Origin: Marispirochaeta aestuarii
GTDB lineage: Bacteria > Spirochaetota > Spirochaetia > JC444 > Marispirochaetaceae
DNA: 64,000 nucleotides
Direction of reading: 5' to 3'
Assembly: GCF_002087085.1 (NCBI RefSeq)
Contig: NZ_MWQY01000018.1
Location: 26,898 to 90,897 of the forward strand
The notes under the pieces were generated by a model, which was not told the origin of the DNA, did no database searches, and saw only the letters and a program-made list of their open reading frames with translations. Both the position numbers and the translations under genes were made by a program. Of the stretch, positions 1-7,983 are shown piece after piece. Every line of letters begins with the position of its first letter. The first letter of the stretch is position 1.

Positions 1-1
1 T

Positions 2-1174
2 ATGCTCGGAAGCGACGATGGTATCGAAATCCTGAAAATGGTAAAGCATGAAAACCCTGATCTTCCGGTCATAATGATAACCGGATACGCATCCATTGAT
101 TCTGCTGTACAGTCTCTCAGATGCGGCGCCTATGATTATGTTCAGAAACCCCTCGAATTTGAGGAACTGAGAGAGATTGTCGACCGTGCAGTCAGGGAAA
201 ATTCATCCGGGATGTCACAGCCCGGTCAGGAAACTTCATTTCCAAAGATTGTTACCCAGAGTAAAGAAATGCTCTCCATAATCAAGCAGATTGACAAGCT
301 GGCACCCAGCGATCTTCCCATCCTGATTCTCGGAGAAAACGGGACAGGGAAGGAACTGATTGCTGATCGAATTCATCGAAAGTCAAAGCGAAGCTGCCGG
401 CAGATGCTGAAAATAAACTGCGCGGCTCTGCCCGAATCGCTTCTTGATAACGAGCTTTTCGGACATGAGAAAGGGGCCTACACAGGAGCAGAGTCGACCT
501 TTCAGGGTGTCTTTGAGAAGGCCGACGGAAGCAGCCTGATGCTGGATGAAATCGGAGACATGTCGCTGTCCATACAGGCCAAGATTCTCAGGACTCTGCA
601 GCATAACGAAATCAGGCGTATCGGAGGAACAGAAACCATATCCATAAATGTCCGATTCATTGCGGCTACCAACAAGGATATCGAAAGTCTCATAAAAAAA
701 GGAGACTTCCGGGCGGACCTCTTCTATCGACTCAATACCGCTATTATTCGAGTCCCCCCCCTGAGAAACAGACGGGCCGATATCCTTCCCCTGGCACAAA
801 CGTTTCTGGAACAATACTCTCTGAAAAAGGGGATACCCGCAAAGTCACTGACGGACAAAGCTGCCGATATTCTGATGGAGTATCACTGGCCGGGCAATAT
901 ACGGGAACTGAAGAATATTGTCGAGTACAGCGCAGCTATTACCGAGTTCTCCGACACCATCACCGACCGCGATCTTCCTCCGCAAATTATGGGAAAAGAA
1001 GATCTGTTCTCTTCAGATGACGATCCACTCAATATACGTGAAACCATGGAAAGAGAACTTATACAGAAAACCCTGCACAATACCCTGTTCAATAAAAGCG
1101 AAACTGCACGAATCCTTAAAATGAGCCGTCGAACCTTATACAATAAAATCCAACGCTACAATATTGATATATAA
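2..1174 (+). CDS. Sigma-54-dependent response regulator (NtrC family), 5' truncated by window edge
   Basis: Transcription activator that remodels sigma-54 RNA polymerase after phosphorylation. The visible part starts inside the receiver domain: the MLGSDDG segment is where family members have the MPGxDG loop, so the phospho-acceptor Asp lies just off the window and the first ATG is internal. The receiver Thr (MITG, residue 27) and Lys (QKP, residue 49) are present. The AAA+ domain has Walker A GENGTGKE (111-118), the sigma-54 contact loop GAYTGA (158-163), Walker B LMLDEIGD (179-186) and an arginine-finger segment FRADLFYRLN (236-245). A Fis-type helix-turn-helix closes the protein (about 365-387). 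The gene for a fused ABC-ATPase/histidine kinase starts 5 bp downstream and is the likely cognate kinase. Family assignment is firm; the target promoters are unknown. Confidence 0.95.
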   Translation: MLGSDDGIEILKMVKHENPDLPVIMITGYASIDSAVQSLRCGAYDYVQKPLEFEELREIVDRAVRENSSGMSQPGQETSFPKIVTQSKEMLSIIKQIDKLAPSDLPILILGENGTGKELIADRIHRKSKRSCRQMLKINCAALPESLLDNELFGHEKGAYTGAESTFQGVFEKADGSSLMLDEIGDMSLSIQAKILRTLQHNEIRRIGGTETISINVRFIAATNKDIESLIKKGDFRADLFYRLNTAIIRVPPLRNRRADILPLAQTFLEQYSLKKGIPAKSLTDKAADILMEYHWPGNIRELKNIVEYSAAITEFSDTITDRDLPPQIMGKEDLFSSDDDPLNIRETMERELIQKTLHNTLFNKSETARILKMSRRTLYNKIQRYNIDI

Positions 1175-1179
1175 AGACC

Positions 1180-3021
1180 ATGCCGGAAGTACCATTAATT
1201 GAGCTTAAAAATATCAATCTTGACTACGGAGACATTCCCGCCCTCCGTGACATTAACCTGTCCCTGCTGCCCGGAGAAGTGCACGGAATCGTGGGAGAAC
1301 ACGGTGCAGGCAAATCATCCCTGGGAAAAGTAATCAGTGGAGTAATCCGCCCTCAATCCGGTACTCTCTTATATAAAGGAAAACACTACGGAAACACATC
1401 TTTAAAAGAGGTAATGAAGCTCGGCATTCAGATGGTGTATCAGCATACACCGCTCATAGAAGATTTTACGGTGATAAAAAACCTGTATTTTGCTCATCAG
1501 CCTTCCGCTTTTTTTCGACGCCGCCAGCTGAATACCATCGCCGAAGAAGTGGATACCATAAAGAAAAAATATGGAATATCGATCGATACCAGTGCCCGGG
1601 TCCAGGACTTGAACCTGTCGGATAAAGCCGTGGTTGATATCATCAAACACGTCATATCCAGGCCCAGCCTGCTGATCCTTGACGAAGCGCTGGAAAAAAT
1701 CGAAACAAAAAACCTGGGGCCGGTTATTGAACTCCTTCATGCCTTGAAAGACAATGGAATGTCGATTTTATTTATTACCCATCGAATCGATGATCTTTTT
1801 GAGTTTGCCGACCGGGTCAGCATTATACGAAACGGAACCGTTCTTCTAAGTGAGTATGTATACAATATAGATAAAATAAACCTCATCCGTATGACATATA
1901 CGCAGATCAATAAAAAGAAATACCCGGGGGTATACAGCCAGGAATTCTATCGTCTGTTAAAGTATAATGAAGCCATTTTACGCAAATTGCCCATTAACCT
2001 TATAGTGATCGATACGAAGGAACATGTCCGCCTCGTAAACGAGTACTGTAAGGAGTATTTCGGCATTGACGACAATGCAAATATCGAATTGACCCTCGAT
2101 CAGATCATCGACCGGGGATCAGAATCTTTTCGCTCATCCATGCAAAGCGCACTCAAAAAGCGAAAAGAGGAAGTCTTCTATCATCTTCCTCTTAGAATAG
2201 GAAATCGCGAAATCGTAACAAACCTGCGTGTTCTTCCCATCTTTGATAAAACCTCATTTATCGGTTCCATTATAATAATTGAAGATATAACTGAATACGA
2301 TAAGCTGCAGAAGCAATATGTCTTATCGGAAAAACTGGCCTCCGTCGGACTGCTGTCTGCCGGAGTTGCTCACGAAATCAACAATCCCCTTGAAATAATG
2401 CTCAATCAACTCAACTATATCAAGCTTTCTTTCCAGAACCAGGAACTCATCAGTCTGATTGATGATGTTAAAGAGGAAGTTACATTCATCGCAAAGATCG
2501 TACGAAATCTGCTCTCCTTTACTGATAACCGAAAAGTTGAGGAAGACAACATAGAAATAAATCATCTTATAAACGAGGTGATACGTTTTGTACGATTTTC
2601 CGCCAAAAAGCGCTCTGTTCAGATAAGTGTGCATAATGCCCGGGATCCTCTTTATATCAAAGCGAATGCTGATGAGATACGACAGGTCTTTCTCAACCTC
2701 CTGAAAAACAGCTTCGAGGCAATGCCCGGAGGCGGAAAAATCAATATCAAGATCCAGTTTACAGAAATTAACGATAAGCACTATATTGAGGTGCGCCATT
2801 GTGATACCGGCCATGGGATTCAGACAGAAAACCCGGATGATATTTTTCTTCCCTTCTTTTCCACAAAAGAGAGTAATGGATTAAATAACGGCCTGGGGCT
2901 TTCCGTCAGCTATGGAATCGTAAGCAAATATAATGGAATAATACAGGCGGAAAATGATCCCAATGGAGGTTGCATCTTTGTCATAAGATTACCGCTCCAA
3001 CAACCCGATGCAAAGGAGTAA
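1180..3021 (+). CDS. ABC ATPase - PAS - histidine kinase fusion protein
   Basis: A 613-residue chimera. Residues 1-235 form an ABC-transporter ATPase like the first half of sugar-importer ATPases (RbsA/MglA type): Walker A GEHGAGKSS (39-47), Q-loop Gln88, a weak signature around LNLSDKAVVD (144-153), Walker B LLILDE (164-169) and the switch His in FITHR (201). Residues 260-375 look like a PAS domain. A HisKA domain follows with GVAHEINNPLE and the phospho-acceptor His398, then a HATPase domain with N-box NLLKNSFEA, a DTGHGIQ box and GLGLS. No membrane segment is seen, so it is probably cytoplasmic. It lies 5 bp behind the sigma-54 response regulator, which suggests a two-component pair. Inference: the ABC part may dock to a sugar permease and report transport to the kinase. 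The signature motif is degenerate, so it may bind ATP without normal transport cycling. Confidence 0.9.
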   Translation: MPEVPLIELKNINLDYGDIPALRDINLSLLPGEVHGIVGEHGAGKSSLGKVISGVIRPQSGTLLYKGKHYGNTSLKEVMKLGIQMVYQHTPLIEDFTVIKNLYFAHQPSAFFRRRQLNTIAEEVDTIKKKYGISIDTSARVQDLNLSDKAVVDIIKHVISRPSLLILDEALEKIETKNLGPVIELLHALKDNGMSILFITHRIDDLFEFADRVSIIRNGTVLLSEYVYNIDKINLIRMTYTQINKKKYPGVYSQEFYRLLKYNEAILRKLPINLIVIDTKEHVRLVNEYCKEYFGIDDNANIELTLDQIIDRGSESFRSSMQSALKKRKEEVFYHLPLRIGNREIVTNLRVLPIFDKTSFIGSIIIIEDITEYDKLQKQYVLSEKLASVGLLSAGVAHEINNPLEIMLNQLNYIKLSFQNQELISLIDDVKEEVTFIAKIVRNLLSFTDNRKVEEDNIEINHLINEVIRFVRFSAKKRSVQISVHNARDPLYIKANADEIRQVFLNLLKNSFEAMPGGGKINIKIQFTEINDKHYIEVRHCDTGHGIQTENPDDIFLPFFSTKESNGLNNGLGLSVSYGIVSKYNGIIQAENDPNGGCIFVIRLPLQQPDAKE

Positions 3022-3024
3022 AGG

Positions 3025-4176
3025 ATGCAGCACTCCGAACTCTCAGCCGAAACCCTCAGCTTCATGAAGAACCTCGGATTCCCCAGGCTCAAGGTACATC
3101 ACTCCTATAACCACTTCGATTTTACCGAAGGGGCACGCAGGATTCTTGTAATCGGACCCATGGGTTCGGGAAAAACGGAATTCTCCGCCCGGGTATGGCG
3201 GGACGCCCGTATAGCCAGGCAGAAATCCGGCGCCGTGGCGGAGCAGACAACCAGCGGAAGGGCGGACCGTCGTATCGTCTATTTTGTCCGTTCCGTAATG
3301 GACAAACTGCGCTTCCCAGACTATCCCGCCGACGCCCTGGCCTATCGCGGCGGCTACGAACGCTGCGGCGAGAATATCTGCTATATATCCAACTCCTTCG
3401 AACTGGAACAGGCCATTCACGACCACCCGGACGCGGGAACCTGGATTGTCGATGAAGCGAGTTTCTACGATGAGCGGACCGCCTACGTCGTCAAGGAGGC
3501 CTCGCTGCGGAACGATCTCGTCTTTATATTCCCCACCCTGGTGCTGAATTTCCGGCGGGACATATTCAACCGGACGACCCAGTTCCTGCTGGAAAACTGC
3601 ACGGATATCTTTCCCCTGACAGCCTACTGTGAACACCCGGACTGTATCGAAGACTCCTTTTACACCTACCGCTATTACCGGATCGACGGAGAGGAGTGCC
3701 CCGCCCTCTACTTTGATCCCCTGATCGTCATCGGCGGGGATACAACGAAGGACGATCCCCGCCAGCCCAACTACTGCACCCGTTGCGACCGGCACCACTA
3801 CCTGCCGGGGAAGGAGTACACCTATCTGGTGCTGAAACCCCTGGGAGAGAGTGCTTCCCGGGGTGATCTTGCACCCCTCCGCCGGGAACTTGAACTGATC
3901 AAATCGGATATTACCCGATCCCGGCTGCACAGCCACCTGGAGAACCGTTTTCTTCAGGGAGAATCCCCGGAACCGGTTAATCTGAATGCCCTGAAGGTCC
4001 CCTGTATCGCCGAAAAGGCGCTGATCTTCCTCTTTGCCGAACAGAACCTGATCTCAGAAGACCAGATGCGCCTCCTGGTCGGGGAACTGGATCTCGACCG
4101 GGAATACATGCAGCAGACCCTCCGGGACAACGGCCGTCCCCTGGACCTGGATCAGTTTACCCTCTCCTTCAAGTGA
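3025..4176 (+). CDS. Thymidine-kinase-like P-loop zinc protein with C-terminal extension
   Basis: The layout matches type II thymidine kinase, which phosphorylates thymidine in nucleotide salvage. Visible are a P-loop GPMGSGKTEF (44-53), a DEASF box (143-147) where thymidine kinases have DEAQF, and two cysteine pairs, CEHPDC (202-207) and CTRC (251-254), at the places of the structural zinc ligands. An IGG motif (236-238) precedes the second pair, as in the family. It has about 35 extra N-terminal residues and a C-terminal extension of roughly 110 residues with no recognised domain, so at 383 residues it is about twice the usual length. It starts 3 bp after the kinase fusion behind an AAGGAG site, so it is probably co-transcribed. 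Activity on thymidine is inference; the divergence leaves room for another nucleoside or a purely regulatory role. Confidence 0.6.
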   Translation: MQHSELSAETLSFMKNLGFPRLKVHHSYNHFDFTEGARRILVIGPMGSGKTEFSARVWRDARIARQKSGAVAEQTTSGRADRRIVYFVRSVMDKLRFPDYPADALAYRGGYERCGENICYISNSFELEQAIHDHPDAGTWIVDEASFYDERTAYVVKEASLRNDLVFIFPTLVLNFRRDIFNRTTQFLLENCTDIFPLTAYCEHPDCIEDSFYTYRYYRIDGEECPALYFDPLIVIGGDTTKDDPRQPNYCTRCDRHHYLPGKEYTYLVLKPLGESASRGDLAPLRRELELIKSDITRSRLHSHLENRFLQGESPEPVNLNALKVPCIAEKALIFLFAEQNLISEDQMRLLVGELDLDREYMQQTLRDNGRPLDLDQFTLSFK

Positions 4177-4185
4177 GGTTTTAGG

Positions 4186-4776
4186 ATGATAATCAACAGC
4201 GCCCTGTTTTTGACAGCCCTGATCAACCCCATCAGCAAGATAGCTGTAATTTCCATGCTGCCGGAATCGGCCAGCATGAAAGACGTGGAAAAGATTGCCC
4301 TGAGATCCAGCCTGGTGGCCTTCGCGATGCTGATCGTCTTTGCCCTGGGGGGAAACCTGCTTTTTAAATCGGTATTCCATATCGAGCTCTATTCCTTCCA
4401 GAGCGTCGGGGGATTCGTCGTTTTCTTTTACGGTTTCATGGCCCTCAGGCAGGGGGTTTTCTTTGAGGTCTCCTCACAGCAGAAGCTTCTTGACCTCTCC
4501 ATCGTCCCCATTGCGAGTCCCCTGATTGCAGGACCCGCGACAATAACCGCAGTGATTACACTCTCCGCCGAGCATCATATCAGTACGGTTATCATCGCCC
4601 TTGCACTGGCCCTGGGCCTGAATCTGGCGGCAATGCTGCTTTCGCGGGTCATAGCAAAGCCGCTTATCAAGTTCAATGTGATGGGCGCCCTGATCCGGAT
4701 CACCGGTCTTTTTGTCGCCTCCATCGGAGTCGACATGATGTTCACGGGAATCCGCTCATTCGTTCAAACGCTGTAG
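4186..4776 (+). CDS. MarC/UPF0056 family integral membrane protein
   Basis: A 196-residue hydrophobic protein with about six membrane helices. It opens with a helix carrying the LINPISK segment typical of the MarC family and repeats the family's pattern of an IASPLIAGPATI loop near residue 110. The biochemical role of MarC proteins is not settled; the old link to multiple antibiotic resistance has not held up. The start has a modest GAGG site 7 nt upstream and lies 9 bp after the thymidine-kinase-like gene. It converges on the trehalose synthase gene, with only 1 bp between the two stop codons. Confidence 0.88.
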   Translation: MIINSALFLTALINPISKIAVISMLPESASMKDVEKIALRSSLVAFAMLIVFALGGNLLFKSVFHIELYSFQSVGGFVVFFYGFMALRQGVFFEVSSQQKLLDLSIVPIASPLIAGPATITAVITLSAEHHISTVIIALALALGLNLAAMLLSRVIAKPLIKFNVMGALIRITGLFVASIGVDMMFTGIRSFVQTL

Positions 4777-4777
4777 A

Positions 4778-6973
4778 TCAGTCCAGGCGGGCGAGTTTCT
4801 TCAATACCCCCCGCAGGGATCTCCATCCTTTTACATGATACTTCGCCTTCGACAGGGTCATTCCAACCTTTATTGAATATGCCGTATCGGGCACAACATC
4901 GAAGAGGTCCTCATCCGTGTAGTCGTCTCCCACGGCGAAGATAAAATCAAACTCCTCTCCCCGGAGCCACTCGGAAGCTGCTATACCCTTGTTTACGAAG
5001 GAATCCTTTACCTCAAGGACCTTGTTGCCGTCCAGCAGCCCGATATTCATGTTCTCGATAACCGAATAGAGGGAATCCTTCAGTTCCCCGACCCTCAAGG
5101 CCGCCAGATCCGGTTCGCAGCGGCGGTAATGCCAGGCCAGGGAGAACTCCTTCTCCTCGATAAAGGAACCGGGAGTACGGTCGGTATAGCTTTCCAGAAT
5201 GGGACGGATGCCTTCCTTCCATTCGGTGGAGAAAAGCTCCGCTTTTTCCCACTCCCTGCCCTTCATCTTGACCCAGCTTCCGTGACCTGCAGCCATTTCT
5301 ATGGGAACTCCGCTGAAGAAGCTTTCCAGGTCCTTCGGTTCCCGACCGCTTATAACAACGACCCTGTTTCCCCTGGACTTGCAGAGGGCCGAGACAATAT
5401 CAAGAAGTTCCGCGTCGGGGCGGGCCTTTTCCGGCTTGTCCCGGAAACCCACCAGGGTACCGTCGTAATCGAGAAAAAATATGGCTTTCCTGGACTTTTC
5501 ATAGTCCGCCAGCATTTTCGATTCCACGGAATCGATCATGTTCCTCGCCGATTGGGAACGCTGGTATTCATGGACCTCTTCCAGTTTCCTGACGAAGTCC
5601 CTGGCCCAGAAACGGACGTTATAGCGGGAAATCCTTCGCTTCATGATGGAATTCTGCCGTTTCTGATCCTCCACGTCCATCTTCAGTCCGGTATCGATGG
5701 CATCGGCGATACCCTGCAGGTCGTTCGGATTGATCATCAGCGACTCACCCAACTCGTGGACGGCACCGGCGGTTTCGCTGAGAATCAGGACACCCGTATC
5801 GTCCCTGCGGGCCGCCAGGTACTCCTTGGCAATCAGGTTCATCCCGTCCCGCAGGGCTGTAACCAGAAGCAGGTCAGCCTCCATGTATAGGGCGGTCAGG
5901 TCTTCAAAGGAGAAGGAGCGGTAAAAGAAATGAATCGGCGTCCAGCCCAGGCTGCCGTGCCGTCCATTGGTTGCGCTTACCAGTTCCCGGATCTCCTTCA
6001 GGAGGTCCTGATACTCCTCAACTTCGGTACGGGAGGGAGCGACTATCAGGAAAAGTTCCACCTTTTCATGATATTCCGGGTGCTGGTCCAGAAAAAGGGC
6101 GAAGCTTTTTATGCGCTCCGGGATTCCCTTGGTGTAGTCCAGCCGGTCCACCGAAAGGATTGTCCTCTTTCCCGACAGTTCCCGCTTTACCTCGGCATGA
6201 GCGGAGATAACCTCCGGTGTATTGTCCGCCTGATTGTACTTTTCGTAATCGATCCCCATGGGAAAGACATCCGCCCGCACAAGCCGCTGCCCCGCGGTCA
6301 GATATCCAAGACTGAACTCGTAGCCCAGAAGCCTGCGGGCGCTGGAGATAAAGTGGCGCACGTAGTCATAGGTATGAAAACCCAGCAGGTCCGAACCCAT
6401 CAGGCCCTCCATGATCTCCTCACGCCAGGGCATCAGACGCATGATTTCGTAGGAAGGAAAGGGAATATGCAGAAAAAAGCCCACAAGGGCTTCGGGAAAC
6501 TCCTCGCGGATCATCTGTGGCAGCAGCATGAGCTGGTAATCATGGACCCAGATTGTATCTCCCGGTTCAATATATGGTTTGAGCTCTTCAAAAAAAAGCC
6601 GGTTCACCCGGAAATAGGCCTCCCACTGGTCGGTATGGTAGTGGGCCCGGTTGGGAAAGTAGTGGAACAGGGGCCAGATGGCCTCGTTGCAGAAGCCTAG
6701 GTAGAAATCTTCAAAGTCCTTCCTGGACAATTGAAAGGGTACGCAGCTCTCCTCCCGCATCAGGAGGCGCTTCAGCTCCTCCGCGTCGGAACCGGATACA
6801 TCCTCCTCGTGGAGGCCGCTCCATCCCACCCAGAGGCTTCCGCCTTCGTTGTGAACGGAACTCAGTCCCGTTGCCAGCCCGCCGATACTGCGGGTAAAAC
6901 TGTACTCTCCGCTTTCGGGATTACGATTAATCGTTACCGGAAGCCGGTTTGATACATAGATAATTTTTGCCAT
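4778..6973 (-). CDS. Bifunctional trehalose-6-phosphate synthase/phosphatase
   Basis: Makes trehalose in two steps: UDP-glucose plus glucose-6-phosphate to trehalose-6-phosphate, then dephosphorylation. The N-terminal GT20 domain (about 1-465) shows VSNRLPVT, the GGLATGL glycine loop, HDYQLMLLP (about 144) and RLDYTKG (about 277-283). The C-terminal HAD phosphatase (about 490-731) carries the nucleophile motif DYDGTLVGF (from about 502), VISGREP and GDDYTDEDLF. The frame is open 51 bp further upstream, but the ATG at 6973 is preferred because it has a GAGGAG site 5 nt upstream and begins MAKIIYVSNRL, as homologues do. It lies 10 bp behind the LysR gene on the same strand. Expected role: compatible solute synthesis and osmotic or desiccation protection. 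Confidence 0.95.
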   Translation of the reverse strand: MAKIIYVSNRLPVTINRNPESGEYSFTRSIGGLATGLSSVHNEGGSLWVGWSGLHEEDVSGSDAEELKRLLMREESCVPFQLSRKDFEDFYLGFCNEAIWPLFHYFPNRAHYHTDQWEAYFRVNRLFFEELKPYIEPGDTIWVHDYQLMLLPQMIREEFPEALVGFFLHIPFPSYEIMRLMPWREEIMEGLMGSDLLGFHTYDYVRHFISSARRLLGYEFSLGYLTAGQRLVRADVFPMGIDYEKYNQADNTPEVISAHAEVKRELSGKRTILSVDRLDYTKGIPERIKSFALFLDQHPEYHEKVELFLIVAPSRTEVEEYQDLLKEIRELVSATNGRHGSLGWTPIHFFYRSFSFEDLTALYMEADLLLVTALRDGMNLIAKEYLAARRDDTGVLILSETAGAVHELGESLMINPNDLQGIADAIDTGLKMDVEDQKRQNSIMKRRISRYNVRFWARDFVRKLEEVHEYQRSQSARNMIDSVESKMLADYEKSRKAIFFLDYDGTLVGFRDKPEKARPDAELLDIVSALCKSRGNRVVVISGREPKDLESFFSGVPIEMAAGHGSWVKMKGREWEKAELFSTEWKEGIRPILESYTDRTPGSFIEEKEFSLAWHYRRCEPDLAALRVGELKDSLYSVIENMNIGLLDGNKVLEVKDSFVNKGIAASEWLRGEEFDFIFAVGDDYTDEDLFDVVPDTAYSIKVGMTLSKAKYHVKGWRSLRGVLKKLARLD

Positions 6974-6983
6974 ATACTCCTCG

Positions 6984-7886
6984 TTATATCGTCGTAACCG
7001 GCTCCCGGGTAAGGATGTACTCACGCATCAGCTTCGCCGCCCCGGAAGGCAGGGAGGCGCCGAGGCTGACAATTCCGAGCTCCCTGTCGGGCAGGGCCGG
7101 TTCTGTATTAATAATAAACAGCTCCCCTGCGGAAACTGCCCGTTGAATACTCATCTCTTCCACGTGGGCAATGCCGAATCCTATCTTTGCAAACTCCTCC
7201 AGCAGATCCATGCTCTCGAGTTCTATGGCGGGAACGACCTTTATTCCCCGGGACTGAAGAAAGTGATCCAGCAGCTTGCGGGTGGTACTTTCACCGTTCA
7301 AAAGGAGCAGGGGATATTCCGCCAGGTTCTCGATTCTGCAGCGCCCGCCCCGCAGTTCTTCAAAACGCCGGGAGGCCACAAAGACATCCCTGACCCTTCG
7401 GAAGGGCTGTATCGTATACTGCCCCGATCCTGCAGGAAGGGAGACTATACCGAAATCGATGCTGCCGTTTTTCAGCAGAGAGAGGATTCCGGAGCTTGTC
7501 CGGTTCTTTACCTGGATCCTGATCCCCGGATACTCCTCGGCAAAGCTCTTGAAGATGGGGATCAGATGATAGCGGCAGATGGTATCCCCCACGCCGATTC
7601 TCACCTCCCCGGAATCAAAGCCCGCCATCTCCTTGAGACTCCGCTCACCGGCGGAAAAATTGAGGATACCCTGGGAAATATGACGGAACAGGACCTCTCC
7701 CTCATGACTGAGGCGTATGCGCCTTCCGTCCCGCAGGAACAGGGGAGTCCCGAGCCGGGATTCCAGGTTCTTGATCGCCTGGCTTACCGCCGACTGGGTA
7801 ATGTGCAGTTCCTCCGCACCTTTGGTAAAACTGCCCGCACCGGCGACACGATGGAAGATTTTATATAGTTCGTAATCGATATCCAT
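6984..7886 (-). CDS. LysR-family transcriptional regulator
   Basis: A 300-residue regulator with an N-terminal winged helix-turn-helix (about 1-60; GSFTKGAEELHITQSAVSQ) and a type 2 periplasmic-binding-like effector domain from about residue 90. The helix-turn-helix is of the CysL/CbbR/YeiE style. It is divergent from purL across about 97 bp of AT-rich sequence and is followed 10 bp later by the trehalose synthase/phosphatase gene, so the two are probably one transcript. This arrangement suggests self-regulation and control of trehalose synthesis; the effector cannot be read from the sequence. Confidence 0.93.
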   Translation of the reverse strand: MDIDYELYKIFHRVAGAGSFTKGAEELHITQSAVSQAIKNLESRLGTPLFLRDGRRIRLSHEGEVLFRHISQGILNFSAGERSLKEMAGFDSGEVRIGVGDTICRYHLIPIFKSFAEEYPGIRIQVKNRTSSGILSLLKNGSIDFGIVSLPAGSGQYTIQPFRRVRDVFVASRRFEELRGGRCRIENLAEYPLLLLNGESTTRKLLDHFLQSRGIKVVPAIELESMDLLEEFAKIGFGIAHVEEMSIQRAVSAGELFIINTEPALPDRELGIVSLGASLPSGAAKLMREYILTREPVTTI

Positions 7887-7983
7887 TAGTATAACTTATC
7901 TTATAAATAAATAACATTAATTTTACTAAAGTTCAAGATTCCGCTATCATGAGCGCATAGTCCAGATTATGCAGGAGGCCCCC

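Noticed and set aside
7887..7983. Purine riboswitch or PurR site before purL
   Set aside because: The spacer is short and I see no conserved purine-riboswitch core or clear PUR box.
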